Part shown: one piece after another, positions 41,529 to 49,750 of the stretch | Position numbering within the stretch: the stretch's first letter is position 1 | How the letters are laid out: every line of letters begins with the position of its first letter | DNA from: an uncultured SAR86 cluster bacterium | GTDB taxonomy: Bacteria > Pseudomonadota > Gammaproteobacteria > Magnimaribacterales > D2472 | DNA: 64,000 nucleotides | Direction of reading: 5' to 3' | NCBI GenBank assembly: GCA_902557645.1 | Contig: CACEAP010000005.1 | Coordinates: forward strand, 74,181-138,180 | The notes under the pieces: generated by a model | Seen by the model: only the letters and a program-made list of their open reading frames with translations | What the model was told of the DNA's origin: nothing | The model's database searches: none | Position numbers and translations under genes: made by a program

Positions 41529-44378
41529 TTATTGAGAGACTAATGAATTTGTCCCTAGACCACTTCCATAAACTACGGCATTCAACCATAAACGGTTAGT
41601 GGCAATAGATGATCCTCTAAAATTTGGCTCTCCAGAAAAAAGTATAACCTGGCCTTTACCAATTTTTTCTCTTGTTAAATATGCTGAATTAGCTATTCGT
41701 TGAGAAGCTTCAGGCCAAACTAAACCACTCATTCTTACATTTAAATCAAAACCTTCTGGTATTTGTGACCAATTTATTACTCTAGTTTCTTCAACTTTAT
41801 CATTTTGAACTAGCTCACCAATTCTAATTGGTGCTTCAGCATTACCACCAGTCATAAGAATAGGATAATTAGCATATAAAATAGGTACTAATTCATTTGT
41901 ACCAAAAGTTAACCAATGCTTTTGATCTGATCTTGCAGCAACCATTGACCCTGATGGCATTAATAAAGCTTGCCATTTATCTCTCATTTCAAGCTGCTCT
42001 TTTGTAAATACTTTTTCTACTGATTCCCAAGGATATTTAATATCAAAATTTACTTTATTTGAATTAACATCACTTTTAACAATATCATCATTCATTGAAT
42101 ATATTTCTCTCATTAAATCAATATTATAAGAATTAGTATTATCAAATGTTTGTGAGAGTAGATTAGTATTACCAAAGTCAGTTGCTGCAGCTATTAATCT
42201 AGTTGCTCTATTATTTGCAATTAAAGTTCCTCCTTGTTTTACCCAATCAATTAATATCTCTTTTGTATAGTTACTAAGATCCGGATTGCCACTTGGAAGT
42301 ATTATGGTGTTGTATCTTCTTAGATCACCATAAGCAACTAAAGATGAATTAAGCTGACTATGTCTAATACCTAAATGATGATCAAGAGACCACCAACTAA
42401 CTCCAACATCATAAGAGTTAAAACCTTCATGACTTAATATTGCTATTTGAGGTTTATTTAATAACCTAAAGTGTCTACCTCCCCAATCTGGTAATTCTTC
42501 AGGACCAAAACCTGATTCTATTGAAACAATAGATATTTCAAGATCAGTAGCTGCTTTTTTAATTACTTCATCTAAATTTTTATATTCAGGATTATCCATT
42601 GCAATTACAACGACACTACCTCTTGCTAAATTATGATCAGAAAGAATAGATTTTTTATCTACGATTCTAACTTGTACATCTTGTTCCATGAGGCGAGCAG
42701 CAAAAGCTACAGACCTATCATCATTACCATCGACTGCCCACATCAAAGCATCTTCATTAATTTCATATGTAACTGAAGAGGGTTTCCATGGCTTAAGATT
42801 ATTAGAGATATTGTCGGGAACTGTTATTGCTGGCAGTCCATACATCATTGTAAAATTGAATGCAGTTGTATCATACATAATAGAAGAACCATTTCTTAGT
42901 CTCTTTTGCTTTTCTTCAATCAGAACTAACTCATTAATATCAGCATCGAATTCAAGAAATGCTGAAATTAAAGGTGCTTCAGGCTGTTTATTCGGTATTA
43001 TCATACTCCCTAAAGGTATAATAAATTCTTCTTCTATATTGCCATTTTGTTTAAGAACATTATTAGCCTTAATAGGTTTAATATTTTCATAGATTTCAAC
43101 ATCTTGAGCTAAAAGTTTATCTGCAAGAGTGTTTAATCGACCATTATTATCTGTTGGTAAAATAACAAATGATTTATTAGCATATTTGCTATTATTAGAA
43201 ACATTATATTTACGACCATCCCAATAATCTTTATACATAGATTTTGAGTTCTTTAATAATGTTTTAAGATTTGTAATCGTACTAACAAACTGATGATGAA
43301 CAGATTCTTTATATGATTGAATAGTGCCTTCAGGTCTTTTTACACCATCCTCTGCCATTCTAGATTGTTCATATAGTATTCCTAAACTACCCCTAAATTG
43401 AACATAAAATGAATACCCAGGATATAAATCCTCATGCCACTCACCTGTATAGAAACGCCAATTATTCTCATCAAAAGCACTTGCTTGATCTTGAGCAAAA
43501 ACATTACCCCATTTAATAAGGTTTTTATCAATATTCTTATTTATGGGCTCTCTTGGAGGTCCTGTCATGAATGTATCCTGGGAGCCCATTTCATGACCAT
43601 CTACAAGAATCTGAGGACGCCATTGATTTATTAATGCAACACGACCTTGGGTCTCTGGTTGAGTTAGATAAAGCCAGTCTCTATTTAAATCGAAATAATA
43701 ATGATTAGTTCTTCCATAAGGCCAATCGCCTGTATGAAGTAAGGATTGATCGTCATAATTTGGTGCTGTTCCTCTATATTGTTCAAGATTTTTAGCAAAT
43801 CGAGCTCTTCCATCTGGATTCATTAAAGGATCAATTATAATAATCATGTTATCTAACATATTTAATATATCTTTATCTTTAGTAGCTATTAAATGATAGA
43901 CAAGGCCTAATGCTGCATCAGCTCCAGATGTCTCATTACCATGTATTGAATAAGCCATCCATGCTATTGCAGGAAGTGCACTTATAATTTTTGTAGCTTC
44001 TCTATCTGAAGTTTTCCTTGCATCAGATAATGCAATTATTTTATTTTTTATATTATCTAGATTATTTAAATTATCAGAAGAAGAAATGAAAACAGCATGA
44101 AGAGGGCGACCTTCATGAGTTTTAGCATATTCTACTACTTTCAATTTATTTGATTGTTTAGACCATTTATTTAAAGCATTGGTTATTTGCTCTGGTGAAG
44201 CAACACGGTCACCATAATTAAAATCTAAAAATTTACTTGGGTTATCTATACTGTCATCATAATTACCACTTAAAATATTTTGTGGGTATAGGTCTTTAGA
44301 TAATGAAGTTGGCTCTAATAATGAATTTGATTGTGTGTTGATTGATATAAGTAAAAAAAGGGCAATTGTTGTTTTCAT
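41529..44378 (-). CDS. Large secreted M14-family zinc carboxypeptidase
   Basis: A 949-residue exported protein (signal peptide MKTTIALFLLISINTQSNS). The M14 domain (about 60-360) has AWMAYSIHGNETSGADA (HxxE zinc ligands) and DPLMNPDGRARFA, GHEMGSQDTFM region with further ligands and Glu in ILYEQSRMAEDG. The remaining 550 residues include a class I glutamine-amidotransferase-like region (about 600-740) common to this large M14 group in marine Bacteroidetes and gamma-proteobacteria. It should remove C-terminal residues from peptides in the periplasm or on the cell surface. It is transcribed alone, toward a strong terminator. Confidence 0.87.
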   Translation of the reverse strand: MKTTIALFLLISINTQSNSLLEPTSLSKDLYPQNILSGNYDDSIDNPSKFLDFNYGDRVASPEQITNALNKWSKQSNKLKVVEYAKTHEGRPLHAVFISSSDNLNNLDNIKNKIIALSDARKTSDREATKIISALPAIAWMAYSIHGNETSGADAALGLVYHLIATKDKDILNMLDNMIIIIDPLMNPDGRARFAKNLEQYRGTAPNYDDQSLLHTGDWPYGRTNHYYFDLNRDWLYLTQPETQGRVALINQWRPQILVDGHEMGSQDTFMTGPPREPINKNIDKNLIKWGNVFAQDQASAFDENNWRFYTGEWHEDLYPGYSFYVQFRGSLGILYEQSRMAEDGVKRPEGTIQSYKESVHHQFVSTITNLKTLLKNSKSMYKDYWDGRKYNVSNNSKYANKSFVILPTDNNGRLNTLADKLLAQDVEIYENIKPIKANNVLKQNGNIEEEFIIPLGSMIIPNKQPEAPLISAFLEFDADINELVLIEEKQKRLRNGSSIMYDTTAFNFTMMYGLPAITVPDNISNNLKPWKPSSVTYEINEDALMWAVDGNDDRSVAFAARLMEQDVQVRIVDKKSILSDHNLARGSVVVIAMDNPEYKNLDEVIKKAATDLEISIVSIESGFGPEELPDWGGRHFRLLNKPQIAILSHEGFNSYDVGVSWWSLDHHLGIRHSQLNSSLVAYGDLRRYNTIILPSGNPDLSNYTKEILIDWVKQGGTLIANNRATRLIAAATDFGNTNLLSQTFDNTNSYNIDLMREIYSMNDDIVKSDVNSNKVNFDIKYPWESVEKVFTKEQLEMRDKWQALLMPSGSMVAARSDQKHWLTFGTNELVPILYANYPILMTGGNAEAPIRIGELVQNDKVEETRVINWSQIPEGFDLNVRMSGLVWPEASQRIANSAYLTREKIGKGQVILFSGEPNFRGSSIATNRLWLNAVVYGSGLGTNSLVSQ

Positions 44379-44427
44379 AATATGATTATATAAATTACTG
44401 ATTGTTTAATAAATAATACTATAAAAA

Positions 44428-44476
44428 CGCATATTACCTAATAAATTAGGAGGGTATAGCTTATATTGATATGCGT
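44428..44476. repeat. Nested inverted repeats beside the degenerate dif
   Basis: Outer arms ACGCATAT (44428-44435) and ATATGCGT (44469-44476); inner arms CCTAAT (44438-44443) and ATTAGG (44446-44451). Both outer arms contain CGCATA, the core of the XerC arm. They lie 13-62 bp upstream of the degenerate dif. The meaning is unknown; a folded recombination substrate is one idea. Confidence 0.4.
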
Positions 44477-44489
44477 ATAAATACATATA

Positions 44490-44517
44490 ACTTCGCATAA
44501 TATATACAATAACAAAT
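44490..44517 (+). repeat. Degenerate dif-like site (XerC arm and centre intact)
   Basis: The XerC-side arm ACTTCGCATAA (44490-44500) differs from that of the main dif by one base; the central TATATA (44501-44506) is identical; the XerD-side arm CAATAACAAAT (44507-44517) matches only 6 of 11. The exact shared core is 15 bp (44492-44506 and 45214-45228). It is in the same orientation as the full dif at 45212, 722 bp away. In known dif-integrated elements the second site is typically damaged in this arm. Confidence 0.6.
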
Positions 44518-44627
44518 TCATTAAACATATTAGAAAATTAGACTTATCTGATAAATTAGATACATCAGGAAGATTTAACACAACATATTCCTACATTACA
44601 AAAAATATCTTACTATTATTTAGTAAA

Positions 44628-45194
44628 ATGAAATTTATATATAAACAATTAAATTATTGGAAAAGTTCTAGTTTTAGAAAAGAACTAGAATTATATAAAA
44701 CATTAATTAAAGAGCTTAATGAATTTAATCATTCATATTTTACTAGGGCAAATGCTCGTAAAGAGCTTAAAAGAATACTAAAAATTTTTTATCCTGAATA
44801 TTATAAAAGTGGTACTCAAGATGATTGGAATGATTTATTTTATGAATTAACTCCAGAAGGTCACAAGGAAAGCATCGAGCAAGCTTATGAAGAGATGATG
44901 GACCAAATAAAAGAATGCAACGAAGATATAGAGTTTTTAAATGACTCAGGAAGAGTTAATGAGATTAATGAAGTCAAGGAACAAATTAAATTTATTAAAC
45001 TTAAATATAAATTTGCAAAAAGAGATGCCTCAGAAGATTTTGCTAATATATTAGTTGGTGAGTTTGCTAAACATCAATCTAATCCTACATATCAGAAAAA
45101 ATTTATTAATAAATACTACAAGAATGAAATTGGAATGAGATTTGATTTAGACAGTAAAATTAAGCTATTTATAGAGAAGGGTTACCTCAAATGA
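44628..45194 (+). CDS. Orphan charged protein between the two dif sites
   Basis: 188 residues, strongly charged (Lys/Glu/Asn-rich), mostly helical, with a likely coiled coil at about 75-130 (EQAYEEMMDQIKECNEDIE and following). No signal, no membrane helix, no recognised domain. The frame stays open for about 45 codons before the ATG, with no other start codon, so an N-terminal truncation or a non-standard start is possible; no Shine-Dalgarno is seen. It is the only gene in the dif-bounded segment and is transcribed toward dif. Confidence 0.6.
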   Translation: MKFIYKQLNYWKSSSFRKELELYKTLIKELNEFNHSYFTRANARKELKRILKIFYPEYYKSGTQDDWNDLFYELTPEGHKESIEQAYEEMMDQIKECNEDIEFLNDSGRVNEINEVKEQIKFIKLKYKFAKRDASEDFANILVGEFAKHQSNPTYQKKFINKYYKNEIGMRFDLDSKIKLFIEKGYLK

Positions 45195-45211
45195 TAGTAA
45201 AAATATACATT

Positions 45212-45239
45212 AGTTCGCATAATATATATTATGTTAAAT
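45212..45239 (+). other. dif: Chromosomal dif site (XerC/XerD recombination, terminus marker)
   Basis: The XerD-side arm TTATGTTAAAT (45229-45239) is identical to that of E. coli dif; the XerC-side arm AGTTCGCATAA (45212-45222) differs at 2 of 11 positions; the 6-bp centre TATATA (45223-45228) differs at 1. In total 25 of 28 bases match. dif is where XerCD, activated by FtsK, resolves chromosome dimers, and it lies opposite the origin. The site directly abuts the stop codon of phoD. Confidence 0.9.
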
Positions 45240-46838
45240 TTATACTATTACTTTACTGTTATTAAATAATTTAAAGTTTTTACCTATAAAGCTTTTGTAT
45301 TGGGTTTTTTTGACAGAAGTTACATAAACAAATGATGTATCTACAAACTCATTATTTATATCGATTAATGTATAACCTTTATTTTTGCCATCCATCCATT
45401 GTAAATTTTTATTTTCATTTATAAATGAATTCTCTAACTTTTTAATATTTTTATTAAATATAGGCACATCACTAAAATTGGGTGAATTAATTGAGGGCGT
45501 TCCTAGTTCAACTCCAACAAATTTTTGCTTTTTAGAATATAAGTTAGAAACCCATGAGCTATGCGTATCACCAGCAATCACAATACTAGATTTAGATTTA
45601 GATATTATTTTATAAAATCTTTCTCTTTCATTTGGATAACCATCCCATTGATCAGTATTGTATGGAATATTTGTTCCTGCTAACGAGATATACCTATGTA
45701 AATATGAAGGAAGTGTTTTTACGTCAAGCGTTTTAAGAAAACCTGGTACATATGTTGGTGCCGATAATAATTGCTGTCCAAATATTGACCATTGAAATGA
45801 ACTTGAAACTTGATTATCTAACCAATCCAATTGTTTTTTTCCAAGAAGGTTTCTATTAGGATTATTTAGAGCATTGAGATATGCTTTTTTATTAAAACTT
45901 CCATTTTTAAAATATTTTTCTATATCAACTTGTTTATTTCTTGCATATATTCTTGTATCAAGCATAAGTAATTGAAATAAGTTGCCAACTTTAAAACTTC
46001 TCCAAATTTTTGATTTAGATTGCGTTTCTCTTATTGGCATCCATTCATAATATGCTTTTATCGCATTAACTTTTCTAGCTTTATAAAGACCTTCATCTTT
46101 ATCGTGATTTTCGGCACCATTTTTCCAAGCATTATTAGTAAATTCATGATCGTCCCATATACATATCATGGGTTTAAGTGAATGAAGTTTTTTTAGTTGC
46201 TTGTCCGTTTTATATTGAGCGTGTCTTAATCTATAGTCTTTTAATGAGACTATTTCATGCTTTGGGTTAACCACCCTACCCAATCTATTGGAATCCTCTG
46301 TTGCATATCCATTTTCATCGTACTCATAAATATAATCACCTAAATGTAGAACTAAATCTATTGATTTATCATCGGCAATAGACTCATATGCATTAAAAAA
46401 ACCAGCTGGATAATTTGAGCAACTACAGAATGCAATTTTAAAATTAGATGGATTATTTGCAGGTAAAGTTAATGTCTGACCTACTGGTGAATAAATTTGC
46501 CCTACATTAAATCTATAAAATAAAGGCAATCCGTTATATTTAGCATCAACATATACATCTTTTTTAATTGTATGATCTTTGCTTTTTAAGGCAAGAACAG
46601 TGCCTTTATTTATAATAATTTTAAAAGATTTATCTATAGCAACTTCCCAATTAACCCTTATTGAAGAATTAGTATTAACAGTTAATTTAGACCAAATTAT
46701 TACGTTAGTATTAGTTGGATCCCCACTTGCAATGCCATGATTAAAGCTAACTTGATTTTTTGGTGTGTCAGAATTTATTCTAAGACTTAAAATAGAAATA
46801 AAGCTTCCTAATACTTTGATAAATGATCTTCTATGCAT
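45240..46838 (-). CDS. phoD: PhoD-type alkaline phosphatase/phosphodiesterase
   Basis: A 532-residue exported enzyme. It begins MHRRSFIKVLG, a twin-arginine (Tat) signal as usual for PhoD. The domain shows FNHGIASGDPTNTNVIIWSKL, LHLGDYIYEYDENGYA, CIWDDHEFTNNAWKNGAE and IAGDTHSSWVSNL, the Fe/Ca-site residues of PhoD. It releases phosphate from organic esters in the periplasm, a means of phosphorus scavenging in phosphate-poor seawater. The stop codon directly abuts dif. No pho-box was recognised upstream. Confidence 0.9.
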   Translation of the reverse strand: MHRRSFIKVLGSFISILSLRINSDTPKNQVSFNHGIASGDPTNTNVIIWSKLTVNTNSSIRVNWEVAIDKSFKIIINKGTVLALKSKDHTIKKDVYVDAKYNGLPLFYRFNVGQIYSPVGQTLTLPANNPSNFKIAFCSCSNYPAGFFNAYESIADDKSIDLVLHLGDYIYEYDENGYATEDSNRLGRVVNPKHEIVSLKDYRLRHAQYKTDKQLKKLHSLKPMICIWDDHEFTNNAWKNGAENHDKDEGLYKARKVNAIKAYYEWMPIRETQSKSKIWRSFKVGNLFQLLMLDTRIYARNKQVDIEKYFKNGSFNKKAYLNALNNPNRNLLGKKQLDWLDNQVSSSFQWSIFGQQLLSAPTYVPGFLKTLDVKTLPSYLHRYISLAGTNIPYNTDQWDGYPNERERFYKIISKSKSSIVIAGDTHSSWVSNLYSKKQKFVGVELGTPSINSPNFSDVPIFNKNIKKLENSFINENKNLQWMDGKNKGYTLIDINNEFVDTSFVYVTSVKKTQYKSFIGKNFKLFNNSKVIV

Positions 46839-46922
46839 GCTTAATTAAGATTAATAATATTTAATGTGATTTATATATGAAATATTAATGATTCAACAAC
46901 GTAACAAGATTGAAAAAATTTA

Positions 46923-49484
46923 TTATAAATTTAATGTTGAAATTTCAATAAACTCATTTTCATAGGTTCTTCTTACTAATTTTAATGATGATACATCAAC
47001 CTCTTGAGGTACTATCACTTTAAAGTTTTTTATTCCTATATTTAATATAAATTGTTTTGAATTTTCATAGCCAATATGTTGTACACCAGCCTTAAAAGGA
47101 TCCCCTATTCCAATTTGATAAACTAAATTATTATCAGCATTATAAAAATTTAATGCATATATATCTGATTTATTAATAAAAGGACGTTTTATATCTCTTT
47201 TTAATGGGTAATCATTTTTTAGAGTTACATTTGAAATGCTGCTTGGACTTAGGGTTAAATTAAATATTTTTTCAATTCTTTCTTCACTTGGTGTTTTATT
47301 AACAACAGATTGATTTTTAGATGGATTTTCTGAATAACTAGTTGATGAAGATTGATAATTAAACCAGTTAATCTTATAAGAAGCTCCCATTGAACAACAC
47401 AATTCACCGTATAGGTACTGATCTTGATCTGATATATCAACTGTATCATCATAATTATAACTACCTGAACTTGAATACCATTCCCAAGAACCAACATATG
47501 GATTAAGAGAAGCAATTGGAGTTAAATTTGGATCACTTTGGTAATAATAATTTCTTTCCCAATACGATTCATAAAAATCTAAGGGATCGTTTGGATCATT
47601 GGGTGCGATTAAGGAACCTGTAAGATCTTCAACAACCCAAGAATAGGATACTGATCTATTATCGGTTGGCCTCTCAAAGGATACAGTTGTATTATTTTCT
47701 AGTGAAGATTGCTCTACTCCATCAACCAACCATTTTAATACTAACTTAGTTTGATCATAGACAGCATCAATTTCAAAAGTTATAACATCACCTAATCCTG
47801 ATGGGTTAGTAAGAACATTAGGCCCATTTTCTGAATTAATTTTATAATTTGAGAAGCCTTGATTCATAATAGATCCAACTGCAAAACCTTCAACATTTAC
47901 CTTGCCATACTCAAGGAAACAGCACCACATTACACTTATCCAACGAGGTCTATATGTTTCAATCTCACCATAATATGTGCCTTCTAAAAGACCTATTTTA
48001 GTTTTACAACTATCATCCTCATTAGTACCGGGATAATCTTCAGAATCAGGATATTGATTATAATAACATTCACATTCTTCATAAGTTAATTCGTCTCTAT
48101 AATAAATAGAACCATCAGAATAGTTATAACAAACGTCATAATCTACACCGGGGACATAACTCATATCATCAATATGATGACTCCATTTAACTAGTTGAGG
48201 GTCCTGAACAGTTGTTGTATTCATTGGGAAATCAGCATAATAATCTGGAAAAGTTCTTTCTCCACCTGAATCATATTCATCACCCATAAAACCATGAGAG
48301 TGGCCAAGTTCATGCATTACAACTTCTCTTGTTCTGCTAGATAAACCTTGAATATTTACTGAACCTTGAGCAACGCCTCTGCCAGATATTGTTGTTAAAA
48401 ATGATGCAACGGTCCATGTGGGCATAATTTCTGTGATAAGCCCCCTATCAACTTCACCAATACAATAAATATTAGGATCCCAGTCAGAGTAACAACCAAT
48501 AGCAATATCAAAGATTGAAACACCACTTAAATCAACTTCTTCTAAAACTATGATATTAAAATAACCATTAACAACATCTACTGCATCAGTTTCAACTAAT
48601 AAATTGACTGATTCAGCTAATCTTAATCTAAATTCATCTCTGTCTTCTGTACCAGTTAACTGGTCTCCAATAAATATATAATTTGTTCTAGCTGATGAAT
48701 CAGGACTGCCAACTAAATAATATAAATGTTGATTAGATTGAGAGCAGTTCTCTCCGCTATCATCGCAATTGTAATCAACTGTTTGAATTTGTTTATTAGA
48801 TACAAAATAAGACTCTATACTTCCGGCACAAGTTTCAATTGCACCATCTGAAACACACATACTCATAGTTTGAAGCCCTGCATTGTTTAGATTGCTAAAA
48901 TCAATAGTTACATAATCAGAATTCACACCACTACCATGTGTACCATTAACAGTTTCAGTATCAAATTTTCCATAAAAATCTAATTCATTAATTGAATTAT
49001 CAACATCTGAAACACTTATGTTTACATTCATCAAATCATCAAAAATAATATTGGTATTATTAAAATCTGTAAATTCATCAAGTAAGGTTAATACAGGCGC
49101 ATCATTAACAGGGTTAACAGTAATATTTATTGGCTGCGTCTTATTAATAGGTGTTCCAACAGTATTATTATTTGAATCTTTTCGTGTTGCAGTTACTCTT
49201 ATCACAAATAAATCTGAGCCAAAATAATCTTGATTAGGTACATATTCAAATGATCCATTAGTTGATACTAAAGCCTGTCCGTTTGATGGCGATGATGAAA
49301 TTGTGTAACTAATTTCAGAGTTATAATTTGTAGATGCTGATAGATTACCGTTTAATGTAGTATCTTCATTTGTTGAAAGATTCCCAAGTTCACCGATTAA
49401 TAGGGCAAAAGCTGCTGCGCCACCACCCCCACCACAACCAGAAATAAAGATTAAGCATAAAGTTAAGTAGAGTTTATTTTTCAT
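46923..49484 (-). CDS. Large M64-like metallopeptidase lipoprotein with cadherin-like repeats
   Basis: An 853-residue exported protein. Lipobox ISGC followed by a Gly run; residues about 35-130 a cadherin/Ig-like domain (GSFEYVPNQDYFGSDLFVIRV, VNPVNDAPVLTL), residues about 255-520 a zinc peptidase domain with HELGHSHGFMGDEY (His391, Glu392, His395), as in the M64 (IgA peptidase) family. The rest is beta-rich, with a W/Y/S-rich region (SYWERNYYYQ, WEWYSSSGSY). It contains many Cys (CECYYNQ, WCCFLEYG, LCCSMG), suggesting disulfides. Probably a surface-anchored protease; substrate unknown. Confidence 0.8.
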   Translation of the reverse strand: MKNKLYLTLCLIFISGCGGGGGAAAFALLIGELGNLSTNEDTTLNGNLSASTNYNSEISYTISSSPSNGQALVSTNGSFEYVPNQDYFGSDLFVIRVTATRKDSNNNTVGTPINKTQPINITVNPVNDAPVLTLLDEFTDFNNTNIIFDDLMNVNISVSDVDNSINELDFYGKFDTETVNGTHGSGVNSDYVTIDFSNLNNAGLQTMSMCVSDGAIETCAGSIESYFVSNKQIQTVDYNCDDSGENCSQSNQHLYYLVGSPDSSARTNYIFIGDQLTGTEDRDEFRLRLAESVNLLVETDAVDVVNGYFNIIVLEEVDLSGVSIFDIAIGCYSDWDPNIYCIGEVDRGLITEIMPTWTVASFLTTISGRGVAQGSVNIQGLSSRTREVVMHELGHSHGFMGDEYDSGGERTFPDYYADFPMNTTTVQDPQLVKWSHHIDDMSYVPGVDYDVCYNYSDGSIYYRDELTYEECECYYNQYPDSEDYPGTNEDDSCKTKIGLLEGTYYGEIETYRPRWISVMWCCFLEYGKVNVEGFAVGSIMNQGFSNYKINSENGPNVLTNPSGLGDVITFEIDAVYDQTKLVLKWLVDGVEQSSLENNTTVSFERPTDNRSVSYSWVVEDLTGSLIAPNDPNDPLDFYESYWERNYYYQSDPNLTPIASLNPYVGSWEWYSSSGSYNYDDTVDISDQDQYLYGELCCSMGASYKINWFNYQSSSTSYSENPSKNQSVVNKTPSEERIEKIFNLTLSPSSISNVTLKNDYPLKRDIKRPFINKSDIYALNFYNADNNLVYQIGIGDPFKAGVQHIGYENSKQFILNIGIKNFKVIVPQEVDVSSLKLVRRTYENEFIEISTLNL

Positions 49485-49531
49485 AATTAAATTGTATCAA
49501 AAAAACATCTAAATCATGTAGAATACAACAC

Positions 49532-49750
49532 ATGGCTAAAGAAGATAATTTAGAATTTGAGGGCGAAGTAATTGAAACCCTCCCTAATACAACATTTAAA
49601 GTAAAACTTGAAAATGATCATATTATAACTGCGCATATTTCAGGAAAAATGCGCAAACACTATATTCGTATATTAACTGGTGACAAAGTTAAAGTTGAAA
49701 TGACGCCATATGATTTAACAAAAGGTAGAATTACTTTTAGAGGCAGGTAG
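49532..49750 (+). CDS. infA: Translation initiation factor IF-1
   Basis: 72 residues, the standard length, beginning [19 protein letters not shown] and ending [11 protein letters not shown]. It is the S1-like OB-fold factor that occupies the ribosomal A site during initiation. Neighbouring clpA is transcribed towards it, the clpS-clpA-infA arrangement seen in E. coli. Its stop directly abuts the stop of clpA. Confidence 0.96.
   Translation: MAKEDNLEFEGEVIETLPNTTFKVKLENDHIITAHISGKMRKHYIRILTGDKVKVEMTPYDLTKGRITFRGR

Larger units (their letters stand above)
44490..45228. mobile_element. Candidate Xer-integrated mini-element (IMEX-like) with one gene
   Basis: A 722-bp unit delimited by a degenerate and a full dif in direct orientation. 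It carries a single gene with no recognised relatives and no integrase of its own, as expected for elements that borrow the host XerC/XerD. The nested inverted repeats lie just outside the left boundary. Inferred from site geometry, not from homology to a known element. Confidence 0.4.

Noticed and set aside
46839-46922. Possible regulatory RNA or promoter structure between phoD and the M64 gene
   Set aside because: Only AT-rich sequence; no convincing stem, pho-box or -35/-10 pair could be seen.
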